The notes: a model not told the origin generated them from the sequence alone. A stretch of DNA of 64,000 bases from Monoplex corrugatus (GCA_030674185.1 JAPXFY010000026.1:47553362-47617361); one strand, 5' to 3'. Numbered from the stretch's first letter, positions 44,520-57,058 are shown. Translations and numbers: made by a program.

Positions 44520-44960
44520 AGGTTCATCACACTGAGCCGATACATTTGTGCTCACTTGTTTTTACTCTTCCATTTTATTCACCACCTTGATGGCCGCTGA
44601 AGCTGGGACAATTTGATGACAATGGGGATAATAATTATGATGCTATGGAATTACTATCCAGTATTGAGACTGTGTGACAGGACAACACTATCTTACAGTT
44701 GTAATATATCATTGGCAAGATTTGAGCAATAGGATATTTGAACAACACCATCGGTGACACATCTGTGAAGTGGTTGTGACTCCGCTGTGTGGTCCTAGTC
44801 TTTCCAGTGAACCCAGAACACACTTAGATCTGGGTAGGCAAGGAGCCGGGTTGGGCTGAAAAATCCCACAGTGATTTTGATCTGACTGATGGGGATTCAA
44901 ACCCACAACCTTCCAGTTGGTAGCCCATTGCGCTGAATGCAGCACCATGACAGTTGGGAT
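44520..44960 (-). mobile_element. SINE family A (copy A7)
   Basis: 'caccttgatggccgctgaag', 'tatggaattactatccagta' and 'tttccagtgaacccagaaca' parallel A4. The head on the minus strand carries 'gttgtgggtttgaatcccca' (B box with one mismatch). Confidence 0.8.
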
Positions 44961-45267
44961 ATGTGTAACATTTCATACTGATGTCTACTTGCTTGATAGA
45001 GGAGCCAGACTGAGTGCATATCTCCCGTCCACAGAATGAATGTTTGAGGACACTAATTCCTTTAGATGTCCTAGAAATCTTAAGTACAATGGCCATTAAC
45101 TTTTGTGTTACTGTTACTAGTGTTAGTAGTGTCATTTTTGTATTTAGTCATGGACTTTCCATTGTTGGACTTTTACTAATTCTTGTGTGCTTTCGTTGTT
45201 CTTTTGCTGTCTTTTGGTTTTTGTTTTGTTTTTTTCCTTGTCTGTCTGTCTGCCTGTCTTTCTCACA

Positions 45268-45627
<360 letters not shown>

Positions 45628-45749
45628 GTCTGTCTATCTGTCTGTCTTACACACGGACACATACAAAACATATATGTATTGTATATATATTCATTCACAT
45701 TGCTTGTCTGCTAAATGATAGTTACTATGACTATATGAGTAAAACATAA

Positions 45750-46096
45750 TTGTCATAATTTTCATCATTGTCATCATCACCATCATCAACCATCATCATG
45801 ATGATCATTATCATCCTAATCCTCAATCATCCTCATCCCTTTCCTCCTCATTTTTGTAATCATCATCATTGTGTCATCATAGTCATCATTAACATCATCT
45901 CTAGTGTTGTCAGAATCATTGTTGTCACTTATTTCATCATCATCTTCAGCATCCTCCTCCTCCTCCTCCTCCTCACCACCACACCACCACACCACTATCA
46001 TCATCATCATCATCATCATTACCATCATCTCTGTCAAGATGGTCATCATCATCGTCGTCGTCATCATCATCGTCGTTGTCGTCGTCGTCGTCATCG

Positions 46097-46138
<42 letters not shown>

Positions 46139-46170
46139 CTCACATCATCATCATCACATCATCACCATTT
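45750..46170 (+). repeat. (ATC)n / (TCC) / (GTC) trinucleotide region
   Basis: ATC-rich throughout, a TCC run at 45,954-45,973 and a GTC run at 46,051-46,100; nearly pure ATC at 46,099-46,160. Confidence 0.92.
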
Positions 46171-47112
46171 TTAATGGATGACACCACTTTTGTTTCCTTG
46201 CTATAAGTGTAACTGAAGTGATAGTTTTTATCTTTCATCATCAAGTTGTCACAACTCTCTTTGTTTGACTGACTGGACCACTGGGCCACGTGTTGCCTCA
46301 AGGGGGTGGGGGTGGGGGCTAAAAACATATGTATCCTATTACCTATTGCCCTTTGTTAAGAGAGCTATTAGAGCTATTAGTATGAATACTCACAGAAAAA
46401 AACAATTTGAGGAGGAAACCCCTTCCTTGTTATGAGAAATTTGTGCACATAGTTACATATGTTGCTTATTGTAAAATTGACTGAATACTTTAATTGAACA
46501 AAACAGACAAGCAAAATGAAATGAAATAAAATGAAATGAAATTAAATTTAATTAAAAACCTAAAACAAATGAAGCAACAGGTTGAATAGTTCCTGAACTA
46601 AAATGATAGACAAACAAATTGAAATGAAATAAAGTGAAATGAAATTCAAAACCTAAAACAAACAAAACAACAAAACATCATCAACAACAGCAAAACACCA
46701 ACAACCATTAACAACAAAAACAACAATAACAACAACAACAACAGCAACAGCTACAAAACAACAACATCAGTGACAACTATAACAAAAACAGCAAAAACAA
46801 CAACAGCGAATACCATCAAACTGCGAAACAAACAAATAGAACCAAAACAAAAAAGAGATCACTACGATATTAGCTAGGCTTGACCAACTTACGGGAGCTG
46901 TCAAAAAGGTTAACTGGGGATCAGTGGGAATGACAATCACTGTGTGTGGCACCTGGATGGATTAAGGAGTTTGCTCCCATACTTGATGACTTCTCAGGAG
47001 ACGTTTCTCGACTGTTGGCTGTTAAGATTAACCCTTCGACTCCCTCAGTGTATTAACGTGATTAACCCATTCTGTCAATCACCCTGTGTACCACAATCAA
47101 CCCTTTTAACCC
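46171..47112. other. AKNA intron, A-rich with (AAC/CAG) trinucleotides
   Basis: 46,500-46,840 has two diverged copies of 'aatgaaatgaaat-aa-aaa' + 'cctaaaacaaa' and a long aac/caa/cag-rich stretch. Nothing coding. Confidence 0.6.
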
Positions 47113-47562
47113 AGTCACTGTGGTGTAGGAGTTAGCACGATAGACTACTGACTGGAAGATTGTAGGTTCGAATCCCCATCTGTCCCTTCAAAAATCATTG
47201 TGTATTTTTTTGGCTCCAACCTGCTCCTACCCAGAGTTGAACATGCACATTGGGAAGACTGAGACCACACAGTTGAGTCTCATCCTTTTCACGGATACAT
47301 CGTTGAGGATGTTATTCAAATTTTTTACCAACACCGCAGGTGTCTGTTTCTCAGGCCTGGTCGACACCAGGATATATTGTGATAGTAAGCATAGAGTACA
47401 GCCCTGTCACAGTCTTAGCTCTGGATGGGATTCCATAGTATCATGATTGTCATCCTCATCGTTGTCATCATCATTGTCGCATTGTTAAGAACTGTGCCAG
47501 CTTCTGTGGCCATTGGGGTAGTATAGAAAATGGGACAATAAAAAAGAAATGAGCACAAAGGA
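47113..47562 (+). mobile_element. SINE family A (copy A8), best-preserved promoter
   Basis: The tRNA-like head has 'tgtggtgtaggagttagcac' (A-box region, about 47,119-47,138) and a perfect B box GGTTCGAATCC at 47,165-47,175, spaced as in a tRNA. The body matches A4 reversed ('gctcctacccagagttgaac', 'ttctcaggcctggtcgacac') and the tail is 'ggacaataaaaaagaaatga'. Confidence 0.9.
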
Positions 47563-47611
47563 AATATCCTTAAGTGTGATGATCCTTACTAAAAAAACTA
47601 AAAATCTATGC

Positions 47612-47657
47612 ACACACACGCGTGCGCGCGCGCGCACACAACACACACACACCACAC

Positions 47658-47730
<73 letters not shown>

Positions 47731-47732
47731 AC

Positions 47733-47780
<48 letters not shown>

Positions 47781-47826
47781 CTCTCTGTATCTCTCTCTGT
47801 GTTTCTCTCTCTCACACATACACACA
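47612..47826. repeat. (CG)n/(CA)n microsatellite
   Basis: A short alternating GCGCGCGC block, then CA tracts to 47,777 and a CT/CA end. It directly follows SINE A8. Confidence 0.93.
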
Positions 47827-47976
47827 GTGTGACACACTCTTGTTGAAGTTAATTGTTAGTCTTTAAGTTCTCGTTCCATTTTTCTATTCTCCCACCTACT
47901 TATGACTCCCCTCTGCCCCCAATCCAACCTGTCCAACTATCATCCTCCATTTCATTTTATTTTTTTATTCCCTCCC

Positions 47977-47993
47977 CCCCCCCCCCCCCCCCC
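47977..47993 (+). repeat. C homopolymer
   Basis: Seventeen or so C in a pyrimidine-rich context. Confidence 0.8.
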
Positions 47994-48109
47994 GTCTAAT
48001 ATCACTTATAGTGAAAGGACATTAAATCAAAGAACAAACACACACTCATGCACATGCACACACAGAGTCACATACACATCCCCAGAACATACTAGCACTT
48101 TTATTCCTT

Positions 48110-48810
48110 CAATCCACCCACCAGCTTCCTGTGATCAGCTGCCGCCTGATCCTTTTCACTCCTCCCCTAACCCCACCAGAATCGTTAACCCTTTCACTCC
48201 CATCATCCTGTCCATCTGAATTAACACTTTCCCTCTCACCCTGTCCACTGGGAATGTTAATCTTTTCACTCCCTCACAGTCCCCACCAGAATTAAGTTAC
48301 ATGAACTCTTTCAGTCTGTCATCCTGTCCACCAAGATTAACCCTTTCACACTCTCACCCTATCCACCAAGATCATGAATCGTTTCACTCCCTCACCCTAT
48401 CTAAAAAATCCGTAACCCGTTCACTCCCTTACTATATCAACCAAGATTAACCCTTTCACACCCTCACCCTGTCCATGAGGACTAACACTTTCTGTCCTTC
48501 AGTTTGCCCTTTAGATCCTTAATCTTTCTCTCACCCTGTCCACCAGGATCCTTAACCCTTTTCTCTCTCTCTCACGCTGCCCACTATTTTTTGTTAATGT
48601 TTTCTCTCCATCATAACATCCACCAGAATTAACCATTTCCTTCCTCACTCAAAACATCAGGATTAATCCTTTAACATCCTCATCCTATCCACCAGGATCC
48701 TTAACTTTTCCTGTCTTTCATCCTTATCCACAAGAAACCCTAACCCTTTCTCTCCCTTACCCTATCCACCAGGATCTTTAATCTTTTCACTCCCTCACTT
48801 TATCAACTGG
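48110..48810 (+). repeat. Tandem array of one MITE arm: about 16 degenerate 'ttaaccctttcactccctca' units
   Basis: Units of roughly 35-45 bp, consensus 'ttaaccctttcactccctca' + 'ccctatccaccaggatc' (for example at 48,184, 48,220, 48,258, 48,338, 48,446, 48,551, 48,660 and 48,768). This is the left arm of the hairpin MITE family C, repeated head-to-tail with no opposing arm within the array. Confidence 0.85.
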
Positions 48811-49049
48811 GACATGATTGTACAGTGGATCTTAAGGCACTCTAAGTGTGGTTGTTGACAGAAGTTTTCTTAAAGGGAGAAAATCGTTTAGCATAGGCTT
48901 GTTACCTTGCCAGTGTACATGTACAAAGCTTGTCTTATTTAAGTTTGCTTAGACCCAAAGCAAATGTCTCATCTAAGTTTGCTTAGACCCAAAGCAAACT
49001 TATGTAAGCACACAATCTAATCTAAGATCAGCTGTGCAGTCATGCCCAA

Positions 49050-49138
49050 GATCCTTAATCCTTTCACTACCTCACCCTGGTCACCACACAGGAGGAAGCT
49101 GGTGGATAGTGTGAGAGACTGAACAGTGAAGGGTTAAG
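49050..49138. mobile_element. Hairpin MITE family C (partial copy C6)
   Basis: 'ttaatcctttcactacctca' faces 'gtgtgagagactgaacagtg' + 'aagggttaa', with the arms meeting at 'caggaggaagctgg'. Confidence 0.65.
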
Positions 49139-50300
49139 GTTCTTGAATGATTCTCCATACAGTCAGAGCTTAGCAGTGTCAACATATCACATGGATTATT
49201 AGGATTATCACTGTATAGATATTTGTACAGAGATTAACTGATCTGCATTGCGTTGGGAGGAAAGTCCTCTCAGAAACTAACTTTGTGTTTTGTAACAGCG
49301 GTTATTTGGTTACTGTGTGGCGGAGAAAGCGTCATGAATAATGTAGAGTTCCTTTTGTCTGTATGAAACAGTTTGGATTTTTGTGGGGCGAAGGTTTTGA
49401 GATAGAGAGAGTGTGCTTCATGAAGAATGTGGGATTCCCGTATATATTTGAAACAGTTTTAATTCAGAGAGGGTAGAGAGAGTGTGTATTGTGAAAAGTG
49501 TGGGTATCTTGTATGTATTTCTAGAATTCAGGATTGTGCTTCATTGTGTTTTGCCTGTGACTTGGTGTGCATGTGACAGATTTTTGTTGTTGTTGTGTAA
49601 TAGGATCCATTGGTTTCCTGTTCTGTTTTGATTTTTGAGCAGTTTTATAATCCCTACTGCTAGTTTGCTAGGCCCATCATAGCTTCATCAGAGCCCTGCT
49701 GGTCAGACTTTGTCTGTCCACCTTCCATGATGAGAACAAAGGGTTGGATTTTGATGTCACATAGTATTTCTCCTTTTAAGCTGTCTGGATTGTTTCTGAC
49801 TCCCAGCTCTATCTCCCTGCAACACTAAAGATGGACACAAGTAGATAGATAAAAGACATAAAGAAAGAAGATGTGTAATTTGCTGTTTTCACTGATGTAT
49901 GTGACATATTTATGAAGGATCCTCGGAAGCATAGGGCCGCAACAGCACTCCATAAGTGTACTTCATTCTGGGCTGTTGTCTTCACGTGGTCTCATAGTCA
50001 TATTCATCTGGCTGCCTGCATCTTGTTGTCCATGCACCTTTTCCATGTCTGCTTTGTTCTGCCTGCTGTCCTCTTCCCTCAGGGTTCCATGCTGGTGCTT
50101 GTCTTGTGATGTTGTCTGGTGGTTTGCTCAAAGTATTTCTAATTCAGCTTCTGGTTTTATTTTTTCCTTCTCTGTTGGGAATGTGATTTGTTCTTTCCCA
50201 CAAGTTGGCATTGATGGTGTACATTATGGGCAATACGCAGTGTAATGTGCATACAGATGTGCTTTTATGGTGACACTGATATATCAAAATGTGACAGCTA
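49139..50300. other. AKNA intron, nothing firmly recognised
   Basis: A weak duplication of 'gagagagtgtg-ttgtgaa-aa' + 'tgtggg' (49,406 and 49,476). No exon supported. Confidence 0.4.
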
Positions 50301-51175
50301 CCTTTGTTTAGTTACTTCACCTGTTGCCTGTCACCTATTAGCACTATCAAATTTGATGGTAGCCGCAGCAGCAGATGTCACAGCAGCTCTCCTCCATTTA
50401 CTACAGTCTTGACTTCTCAGTGTTACTTTGTAGATTTTTCAAACGGCTGATGTTAGTGATGTTTGATATAGGAAGTGTGTAGTCTGCCCGGATTTCTTTT
50501 GGTCTTAACTTTTCAGTGCAAAACTGTTGTCAGGAGAGTTGTGATGGTGTTCTGGGTTGTATGGCCGATGTATTTCATTTTTCTTTTGTTGATTTCTGCC
50601 AGCAGTTGACTTTGCTATGAGTTTGTTCAGTATGCTTTCATTTGTTTTTTATCTTCACCTGTAAAACCACGTCTCTGTTGCTTCAATCTTATTTTCATTT
50701 GCTTTTCTGCATGTCCAGGCTTCACAGCCATGTGACATTGTTGACTACATCAGGTATTTTAGACTTTTTATTTTAATGGCTGTTATTTATATGCTTCTGT
50801 CTTTCCAGATGTTATTGATCAGATCACTTTGTTTCGCCTTTCCAAATCTTTATTTTGATGTCTGATGGCTTTATGCAGGTGTCATCATAATTGTTAAGTG
50901 AGTGTAGTTATTTAAAACCACTCGCATTTGGTTGATGTCTTGATATGCTTGATTTTCTTCTCCTTCTAGGTGCATTTCTTTTGTCTTCTTGGCATTTAGA
51001 TTTAGACCTGCCTTCTTGCCCATTGCATCTACTCTGTACAGAATTCTTTTCACCCTGGGGACATTGCGGACATCAGTGCAGCGGCAGCAGCATATGATGG
51101 TTTTGTGATGTTTTGACCACCAATTTTTATTCCCATGTCTCTAATATCTGCTTCTATCACAGCCTTACTATGGCC
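50300..51175 (-). mobile_element. Heavily decayed LINE fragment (RTE-like), copy R4
   Basis: On the minus strand: a decayed catalytic region near 51,110-51,160 (HSKAVIEADIRDMGIKIGG then YAAAAALMS where YADDTALM would be expected), MKRILYRVDAMGKKAGLNLN and AKKTKEMHLEGEENQAY (50,900-51,053), and a SHGCEAWTCRKANENKIEAT stretch (about 50,690-50,740). Stops and frameshifts throughout. Confidence 0.7.
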
Positions 51176-51376
51176 TATTGTACAATTGGCATGTAGGGCA
51201 GGAATAGATTCTCCACTTGTGTCTGTTTTGGGCCAACCTCTGTATAATGCTCCAAGTGTGTTTTATGACTGTAAGGTCTCTTTGTGTCATTCTTTACAAG
51301 GTGTTTTTGGGTCTTCCTGCCTTGAGTCTTCCTTCTGGTGTCCAGTGAAGGGCAGTCCAACTGATATTTTGTAGTG
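51176..51376 (-). mobile_element. Separate decayed LINE C-terminal fragment (RTE-like), copy R5
   Basis: The minus strand reads LHWTPEGRLKAGRPKNTL, a stop, RMTQRDLTVIKHTWSIIQRL and AQNRHKWR, the usual C-terminal end of RTE-type proteins (WTP-G-RK-GRPK-TW...W---AQDR--W). It lies upstream of the RT part of R4 on the same strand, the wrong order for one element, so two insertions are stacked here. Confidence 0.7.
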
Positions 51377-51849
51377 CTCTTCAGGCGCTGTGCCTAATCT
51401 GTCTCCATCGTCTCTTCATGATGTAATTATCCTTAAGTGATTTTGTATTAAATATGAACTCTTGAGTCATGAGTAACATAACATTACGTGGTCAGAGTGT
51501 TCATGCATCCAAAGTCTAAGATAACAAAACTGTGGTGTACCATCACATTTGTAATTGGAATAACAAAAGTGTGGTAAGCCATCACAGTTAAAATGTGGTG
51601 CCATTAAAATCAGTTAAAATGAACTCATCTACAAACACAAAAACTAGACTAAAAAGATGTTTTCATACAGTCACATTGATGATACACTCTCTTGTCAGTC
51701 TGGTGGATGAATAACGACCTTCTGCATCTGGATGAGCCTTCAGTGGGATAGAACACAAGTTCTGGAGGCCCGTGTTCTTTCACAGGCATGGCATGGAAAG
51801 GAATCTTTGGGTTGTGGGTTCTGTCACATTAAGCTGCAAGTAAAACTAG
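51377..51849. other. AKNA intron, two-copy local repeat
   Basis: 'aaaactgtggtgtaccatca' (51,526) and 'aaaagtgtggtaagccatca' (51,566) are neighbours of one repeat. Otherwise unassigned. Confidence 0.5.
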
Positions 51850-52147
51850 TCGACCATGGGAATGAGGCGTGCCCCAAAGTCTCCCCGCCTAACAACCATT
51901 CAGGAAGCCAGTCCTTGGGTCGAGCTGCAGGAGAGTCTAAGCTTCGAGTATCTGGACAACGACAGTAATGACAGCATTTATTGTCACAATGCAGTGCAGG
52001 GAACGATCAAACCTGAACATTGCTTGAATGGAAAGACTAGTCGCTGGAAGAGTTATGAAGTGGTTTCCAGTTGTGCCTGCAGTGAAGATAAGCCTGAGTG
52101 TGACAGAGTGGGGTTTAGCTGCCGACATACACGGTCTGAGTCTGAAG
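51850..52147 (+). CDS. Candidate AKNA exon (alternative first coding exon?)
   Basis: An open, protein-like segment: MGMRRAPKSPRLTTIQEASP, WVELQESLSFEYLDNDSNDS, KTSRWKSYEVVSSCACSEDK and HTRSESE, ending at a donor-like GAAG|GTAGCT in phase 1. That phase fits the acceptor at 56,257 (giving ...SESE-DGPTH...). The ATG (51,856) has A at -3 and G at +4, and an in-frame TAG sits nine bases upstream, so it could be the start of a shorter AKNA isoform from an internal promoter. I find no acceptor that would fit the phase left by the exon ending at 42,613. The protein segment is not one I recognise. Confidence 0.45.
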
Positions 52148-52317
52148 GTAGCTTCTGTTTTGCAGTAATGTTTTTTTTGGTTTTTGTACAATTTTACTTG
52201 AACAAGGATTTTTATTTGCTGCCCCATTTTCTGTGTTGTTTCTGTGTCATTACCCCTTTGCCTAATTTTTTGGCTTTCCAGCACATCTCTAAATGGGCAG
52301 AACTGAGGATACCATGA

Positions 52318-52525
52318 GGGCAGGGCATGAAGGGCCACAGAATCTGGGAAATATTTTGTTTTACGATATTGTGATGATGAGATGGGGAAGATAGTGATGT
52401 TCTTTTTCTGGGGGTTGAGACTGTGTGACAAGGGTTGTACTGTAAACTTACTTTCATACTTACTTTCACATGTCTGGCATCAACCAGGCTTGAGAGATAC
52501 AGATACTTGCAGTGTTTGTCAGGAA
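52318..52525 (-). mobile_element. SINE family A fragment (copy A9), cut off by a (TG)n tract
   Basis: 'gggcatgaagggccacagaa', 'gggttgagactgtgtgacaa' and 'ctggcatcaaccaggcttga' parallel the tail half of A4; the tRNA half is replaced by the microsatellite. Confidence 0.7.
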
Positions 52526-52526
52526 G

Positions 52527-52529
52527 TGT

Positions 52530-52594
<65 letters not shown>

Positions 52595-52625
52595 TGTGTA
52601 TGTGTGTCTGTGTGTGTGTGCATGT

Positions 52626-52719
<94 letters not shown>

Positions 52720-52746
52720 ATGTACATGTATGTATATATATATATA

Positions 52747-52827
<81 letters not shown>

Positions 52828-52828
52828 G
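52527..52828 (+). repeat. Long (TG)n microsatellite
   Basis: About 300 bp of TG, interrupted at 52,591-52,632 and by 'catgtacatgtatgtatata' at 52,719-52,748. Confidence 0.95.
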
Positions 52829-53128
52829 TGTGAGAAGAATGTGGCACAAGATTTTCTTAGCTGTTTATCACTTTATGGGTGGATCTTTACTAAGTTTCAG
52901 TCGAAAATTGATCTGTTTAGGAGTCACAAAAACACCCCACCTTAAATGAGCACGTTTTGACAAACTTGTATAAATAACATTTTCAAACAACATTTCAATT
53001 GTTTTCATTGTTATGAACAATCCACCATTATCCTTGATGCATATGTCACGTTTTATGTGTCTGAACAATCATCAGTGTCTCAATGGCCTTGAGAAAGACA
53101 ACATGTGGATTCTCTGTAACAATTCTTA

Positions 53129-53645
53129 TCATCATCATCATCATCATCATTTGCCTTGCTGCATGGCATTGGCGATCATGGCAGCTCTACAAGTGTATCT
53201 CATACCTCTTTTATCCCCACCCACTCTGCAAAACCAGTGTTTTTTCCCTGGTCTACATGGTGCTCTTTTTCCCTCTAGCTTTTCTGTTATGACCAAGTGC
53301 TCAAACTTATATCTCATAAAAACGAAAAGGTCCCATAAATGTTGCTCATCTTTTCCTTATCTTCTTCATCAATGTTCTTTTTATGTTTGCTTCTTTCAAG
53401 ACAGTCTTGTTTGTTTTCTTTGCTGTCCATGAAAATGTTAACATTCTTAGAACCATATTTCAGCTGCCTCAGTCTTGTTCTGACTTTGCTTATTAATGTC
53501 CAGGCTTTCCATCCATACAACAGAATCAGTTCTATGTAACATTGAAAAACTCTTTCTGATGTCAACTAACATATTGAAGGGGAACATTCTAGAATGGCTT
53601 GACCGATCTTGTTTTCCTGTTCACGTTGATCATAAGATTTTTTGC
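53129..53645 (-). mobile_element. RTE-like LINE 3' end (copy R3), degenerate, with a (GAT)n tail
   Basis: The 'atcatcatcatcatcatcat' tail lies at 53,131-53,150, then 'ccttgctgcatggcattggc' and 'ccactctgcaaaacc', corresponding position by position to R2 at 39,609-39,740. The minus strand encodes RVFQCYIELILLYGWKAWTL and NVNIFMDSKENKQDCLERSK as a decayed copy of the R1/R2 C-terminus. Confidence 0.85.
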
Positions 53646-54215
53646 ATACAATATACACATGTTTGGGTAGTTCGTACCATTACAGATTTGTTATTACAAG
53701 GTGTGCTGAGAAGACCCATACAGCTAGACTGAGCTTCCCCTGTCTCTTCTACAAATGCAAACGTTTTTTTTTTTTTCAAACTTGTTTTTAATTTGTTTTT
53801 GACAAAACACAAATAAAGACAATATTTGCTGAACATTATTATGATATCATTGAGAAAGTTGAACAAGACTTATATATACAATTGATTGAGCAAAAATTAG
53901 ATACTTACATCATATCTACCAACCTGTTATATGTTTTTTTAAAACAATCATAAAAAGTCATTTAATTTTTTAACAGTTTCAGATTTTAAGTGTTGTGATG
54001 TTAATGGTTTGTTGCAGTAAATTGCGTGTGTATTTTTGGGTTTTCAGGCAAAGAAGCAATGCAAAAATCATTAACAGACAACTAAGGAGTCATACTGACC
54101 TCTGCTTGATCAAGTAAACTCGGTGAGGCTATGTACTTCATCGAATACTGTCGCAAAAGTAAGTAAAATACTGTAAATGTCAACATCTTCAACAAAGGGC
54201 CATTGCAATAAAATT
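53646..54215. other. AKNA intron, nothing recognised
   Basis: AT-rich with poly-T at 53,766-53,778. No coding signal. Confidence 0.4.
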
Positions 54216-54216
54216 A

Positions 54217-55582
54217 TAGTCACTATCAACTACATGTAAGACAAGACATTCAATATAGAGCAGTCACTATCAACTCACAAGTAAGTACAAACATTCAAAT
54301 ATAAAGCAGGTCATGATCAACTTACTATGTAAGAGCAAACATTCAAATATAAAGCGTCACTATCAACTACATGTAAGACAAACATTCAAATATAAAGCAG
54401 TCACTATCAACTAATGTAAGACAAACATTCAAATATAAAGCAGTCACTATCAACTACATGTAAGAACAAAACATTCAAATATAAAGTCAATCACTATCAA
54501 CTACATGTAAGACAAACATTCAAATATAAAGCAGTCACTATCAACTACATGTAAGACAAACATTCAAATATAAAGCAGTCACTATCAACTACATGTAAAC
54601 AAACATTCAAATATAAAGCAGTCACTATCAACTACATGTAAGCACAAACATTCAAATATAAAGCATCACTATCAACTACATGTAATACAAACATTCAAAT
54701 ATAAAGCAGTCACTATCAACTACATGTAAGACAAACATTCAAATATAAAGCAGTCACTATCAACTACATGTAAGACAAACATTCAAATATAAAGCAGTCA
54801 CTATCAACTACATGTAATACAAACATTCAAATATAAAGCAGTCACTATCAACTACATGTAATACAAACATTCAAATATAAAGCAATCACTATCAACTACA
54901 TTAGACAAACATTCAAATATAAAGCAGTCACTATCAACTACATGTAATACAAACATTCAAATAAAAGCAGTCACTATCAACTACATGTAATACAAACATT
55001 CAATATAAAGCAATCACTATCAACTACATGTAAGACAAACATTCAATATAAAGCAGTCACTATCAACTAAATGTAAGACAAACATCAAATATAAAGCAGT
55101 CACTATCAACTACATGTAATACAAACATTCAAATATAAAGCAGTCACTATCAACTACATGTAATACAAACATTCAAATATAAAGCAGTCACTATCAACTA
55201 CATGTAAGACAAACATTCAAATATAAAGCAATCACTATCAACTACATGTAAGACAAACATTCAAATATAAAGCAGTCACTATCAACTACATGTAATACAA
55301 ACATTCAAATATAAAGCAGTCACTATCAACTACATGTAATACAACATTCAAATATAAAGCAGTCACTATCAACTACATGTAAGACAAACATTCAAATATA
55401 AAGCAATCACTATCAACTACATGTAAGACAAACATTCAAATATAAAGCAGTCACTATCAACTACATGTAATACAAACATTCAAATATAAAGCAGTCACTA
55501 TCAACTACATGTAAGACAAACATTCAAATAAAAGCAGTCACTATCAACTACATGTAATACAAACATTCAAATATAAAGCGGC
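54217..55582 (+). repeat. 44-bp minisatellite, about 31 copies
   Basis: Unit 'cagtcactatcaactacatg' + 'taagacaaacattcaaatat' + 'aaag', with variants taatac/taagac and cagtc/caatc. Irregular units differ mostly by one-base losses (for example 'caatataaag', 'caactaatgtaag'). Head-to-tail without spacers; intronic in the AKNA-like gene. Confidence 0.96.
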
Positions 55583-55684
55583 AGGTCATAGAGAAACCAT
55601 GCATACATCTCATAAAGAAGCAAACAGTTGCGAACTTTCTTTCTTTCTTTAAATTAATTTGATGACATACCACTTGTACAGCAA

Positions 55685-56002
55685 TGGTTTCACTTTTCAC
55701 CCCTTACCTGTCATTCCAGTCCAGGGAATCAACCTATCTCTCGAATGTTTTATACCAAGGCTGCTGGGCAGTGCCCTGGTCTTCACGTTTTTCAGCTGCC
55801 ATGGGATCTTTAGCATGTGCAGCCAGAAGGCACACAGATCTGACTTGTTTTTGTCCCTTTAAGAGGACTTGACATTCAGTTTGATTTTCCGGTCAAACTG
55901 AGGAGAAAATTCCAGGCCTCAGTGGGGAGCGAACCCTGGAACTTCAAGTTTAGTTATTGGCAGGCGAACGTCTGAACCATTCTGCCACTCTTCTCCCCTT
56001 TA
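55685..56002 (-). mobile_element. tRNA-derived SINE, family E
   Basis: On the minus strand the head reads 'gagtggcagaatggttcaga' (A-box region) and 'ccagggttcgctccccactg' (B box GGTTCGCTCCC), followed by a 'gatcccatggcagctgaaaa' body. Single copy in this window. Confidence 0.75.
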
Positions 56003-56256
56003 TACATCCAGATTTATAGCTTAATAAGTATCATATTTGATTACATATCCTGTACCATGTCTCACTTCTGCAATAGCCTGTTTTTTTTATTTCCGCACCA
56101 GATGGACAAGTGTTGGTACAGGATAGGTAAGCGGAGCACTGCCAGCTATTGCATCAGTTAGACATGATAAGTATGTGAAGTAAAGGAAATGTTTAGAAAA
56201 AAGTATCCTATCATCATTATGTATTAAGTATTAGTCTCATTTTGATCTCTTTCTAG

Positions 56257-56476
56257 ATGGACCAACTCATGCTTCAAGCCAAGCACAGACCACGGACGGC
56301 ACCTCTCGTCCAGCATCACGGGCTGATGATCCTCTGTCAGGTCCGTATGGTGATGCAGAGGGTGGGGGTCAGGGGGCAGGATTTGCGTCTGAAGATCGTG
56401 TGGGGGTCAGAACTCCCAGGACGTCTGAGTCGGTGATGCTGAATCTCCAAACGCAATCGGCATCTTTGAATAACAG
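56257..56476 (+). CDS. AKNA: AKNA-like protein, exon
   Basis: Acceptor 'tctttctag'; enters in phase 1 (completing GAT with the last base of exon 40937-42613) and is open to donor GTAGGA at 56,477, leaving phase 2. It encodes DGPTHASSQAQTTDGTSRPA, a Gly-rich middle, and TSESVMLNLQTQSASLNNR, which begins a heptad-like helix that continues naturally into the next exon. The outgoing phase does not match the next exon (58,380) by one base. Confidence 0.8.
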
Positions 56477-56481
56477 GTAGG

Positions 56482-56490
56482 ATGTGTGTT

Positions 56491-56557
<67 letters not shown>

Positions 56558-56560
56558 TGT

Positions 56561-56618
<58 letters not shown>

Positions 56619-56757
56619 GGAGATGGCTGTTGGAAGCGTGTATAGGGTGTGTGTGTCTGTGAGTGTCATGTATGTATATTTGTAGAGAGAGAGATGAGTG
56701 TGTTGTGTTTTACGGGAGAGAGATGAATATGTATGTTATATGTGTGAGTGTAGGCAC

Positions 56758-56797
<40 letters not shown>

Positions 56798-57023
56798 GCG
56801 TGTGCGTGTGCGTGTGTGTGGTGTGTGTGTGGGTGTGTGTGTGTGTGCGTGTGTATGTGTGCATGTGTTTGCGTGTGCATGTCTGTAGGTGAAAATGATT
56901 GTATGTGCACATGTGTGTGTGTGTCACTGTGTGTGTGTTGAGCTTGAGTGTGTATATCTGTGTATACATGTTTTTGCATGCATGCATGTATATTTATGTG
57001 TGTTTGTACACATGCACATACAT

Positions 57024-57056
<33 letters not shown>

Positions 57057-57058
57057 CA
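56482..57058 (+). repeat. Very long compound (TG)n, starting 5 bp after the donor
   Basis: TG tracts at 56,482-56,618, 56,760-56,875 and 57,030-57,057 with GCGTGT and GTGCAT variants and short unique bridges. Confidence 0.94.

Noticed and set aside
45816..46206. Met-, Ile-, Ser- or His-rich frames
   Set aside because: Translations of (ATC)n/(GAT)n; likewise at 62,053-62,461.
47119..47190. Possible functional tRNA gene (A and B boxes present)
   Set aside because: No cloverleaf-complete acceptor stem, and the same head occurs in many SINE A copies. It is a SINE promoter. The same holds for the heads of families D and E.
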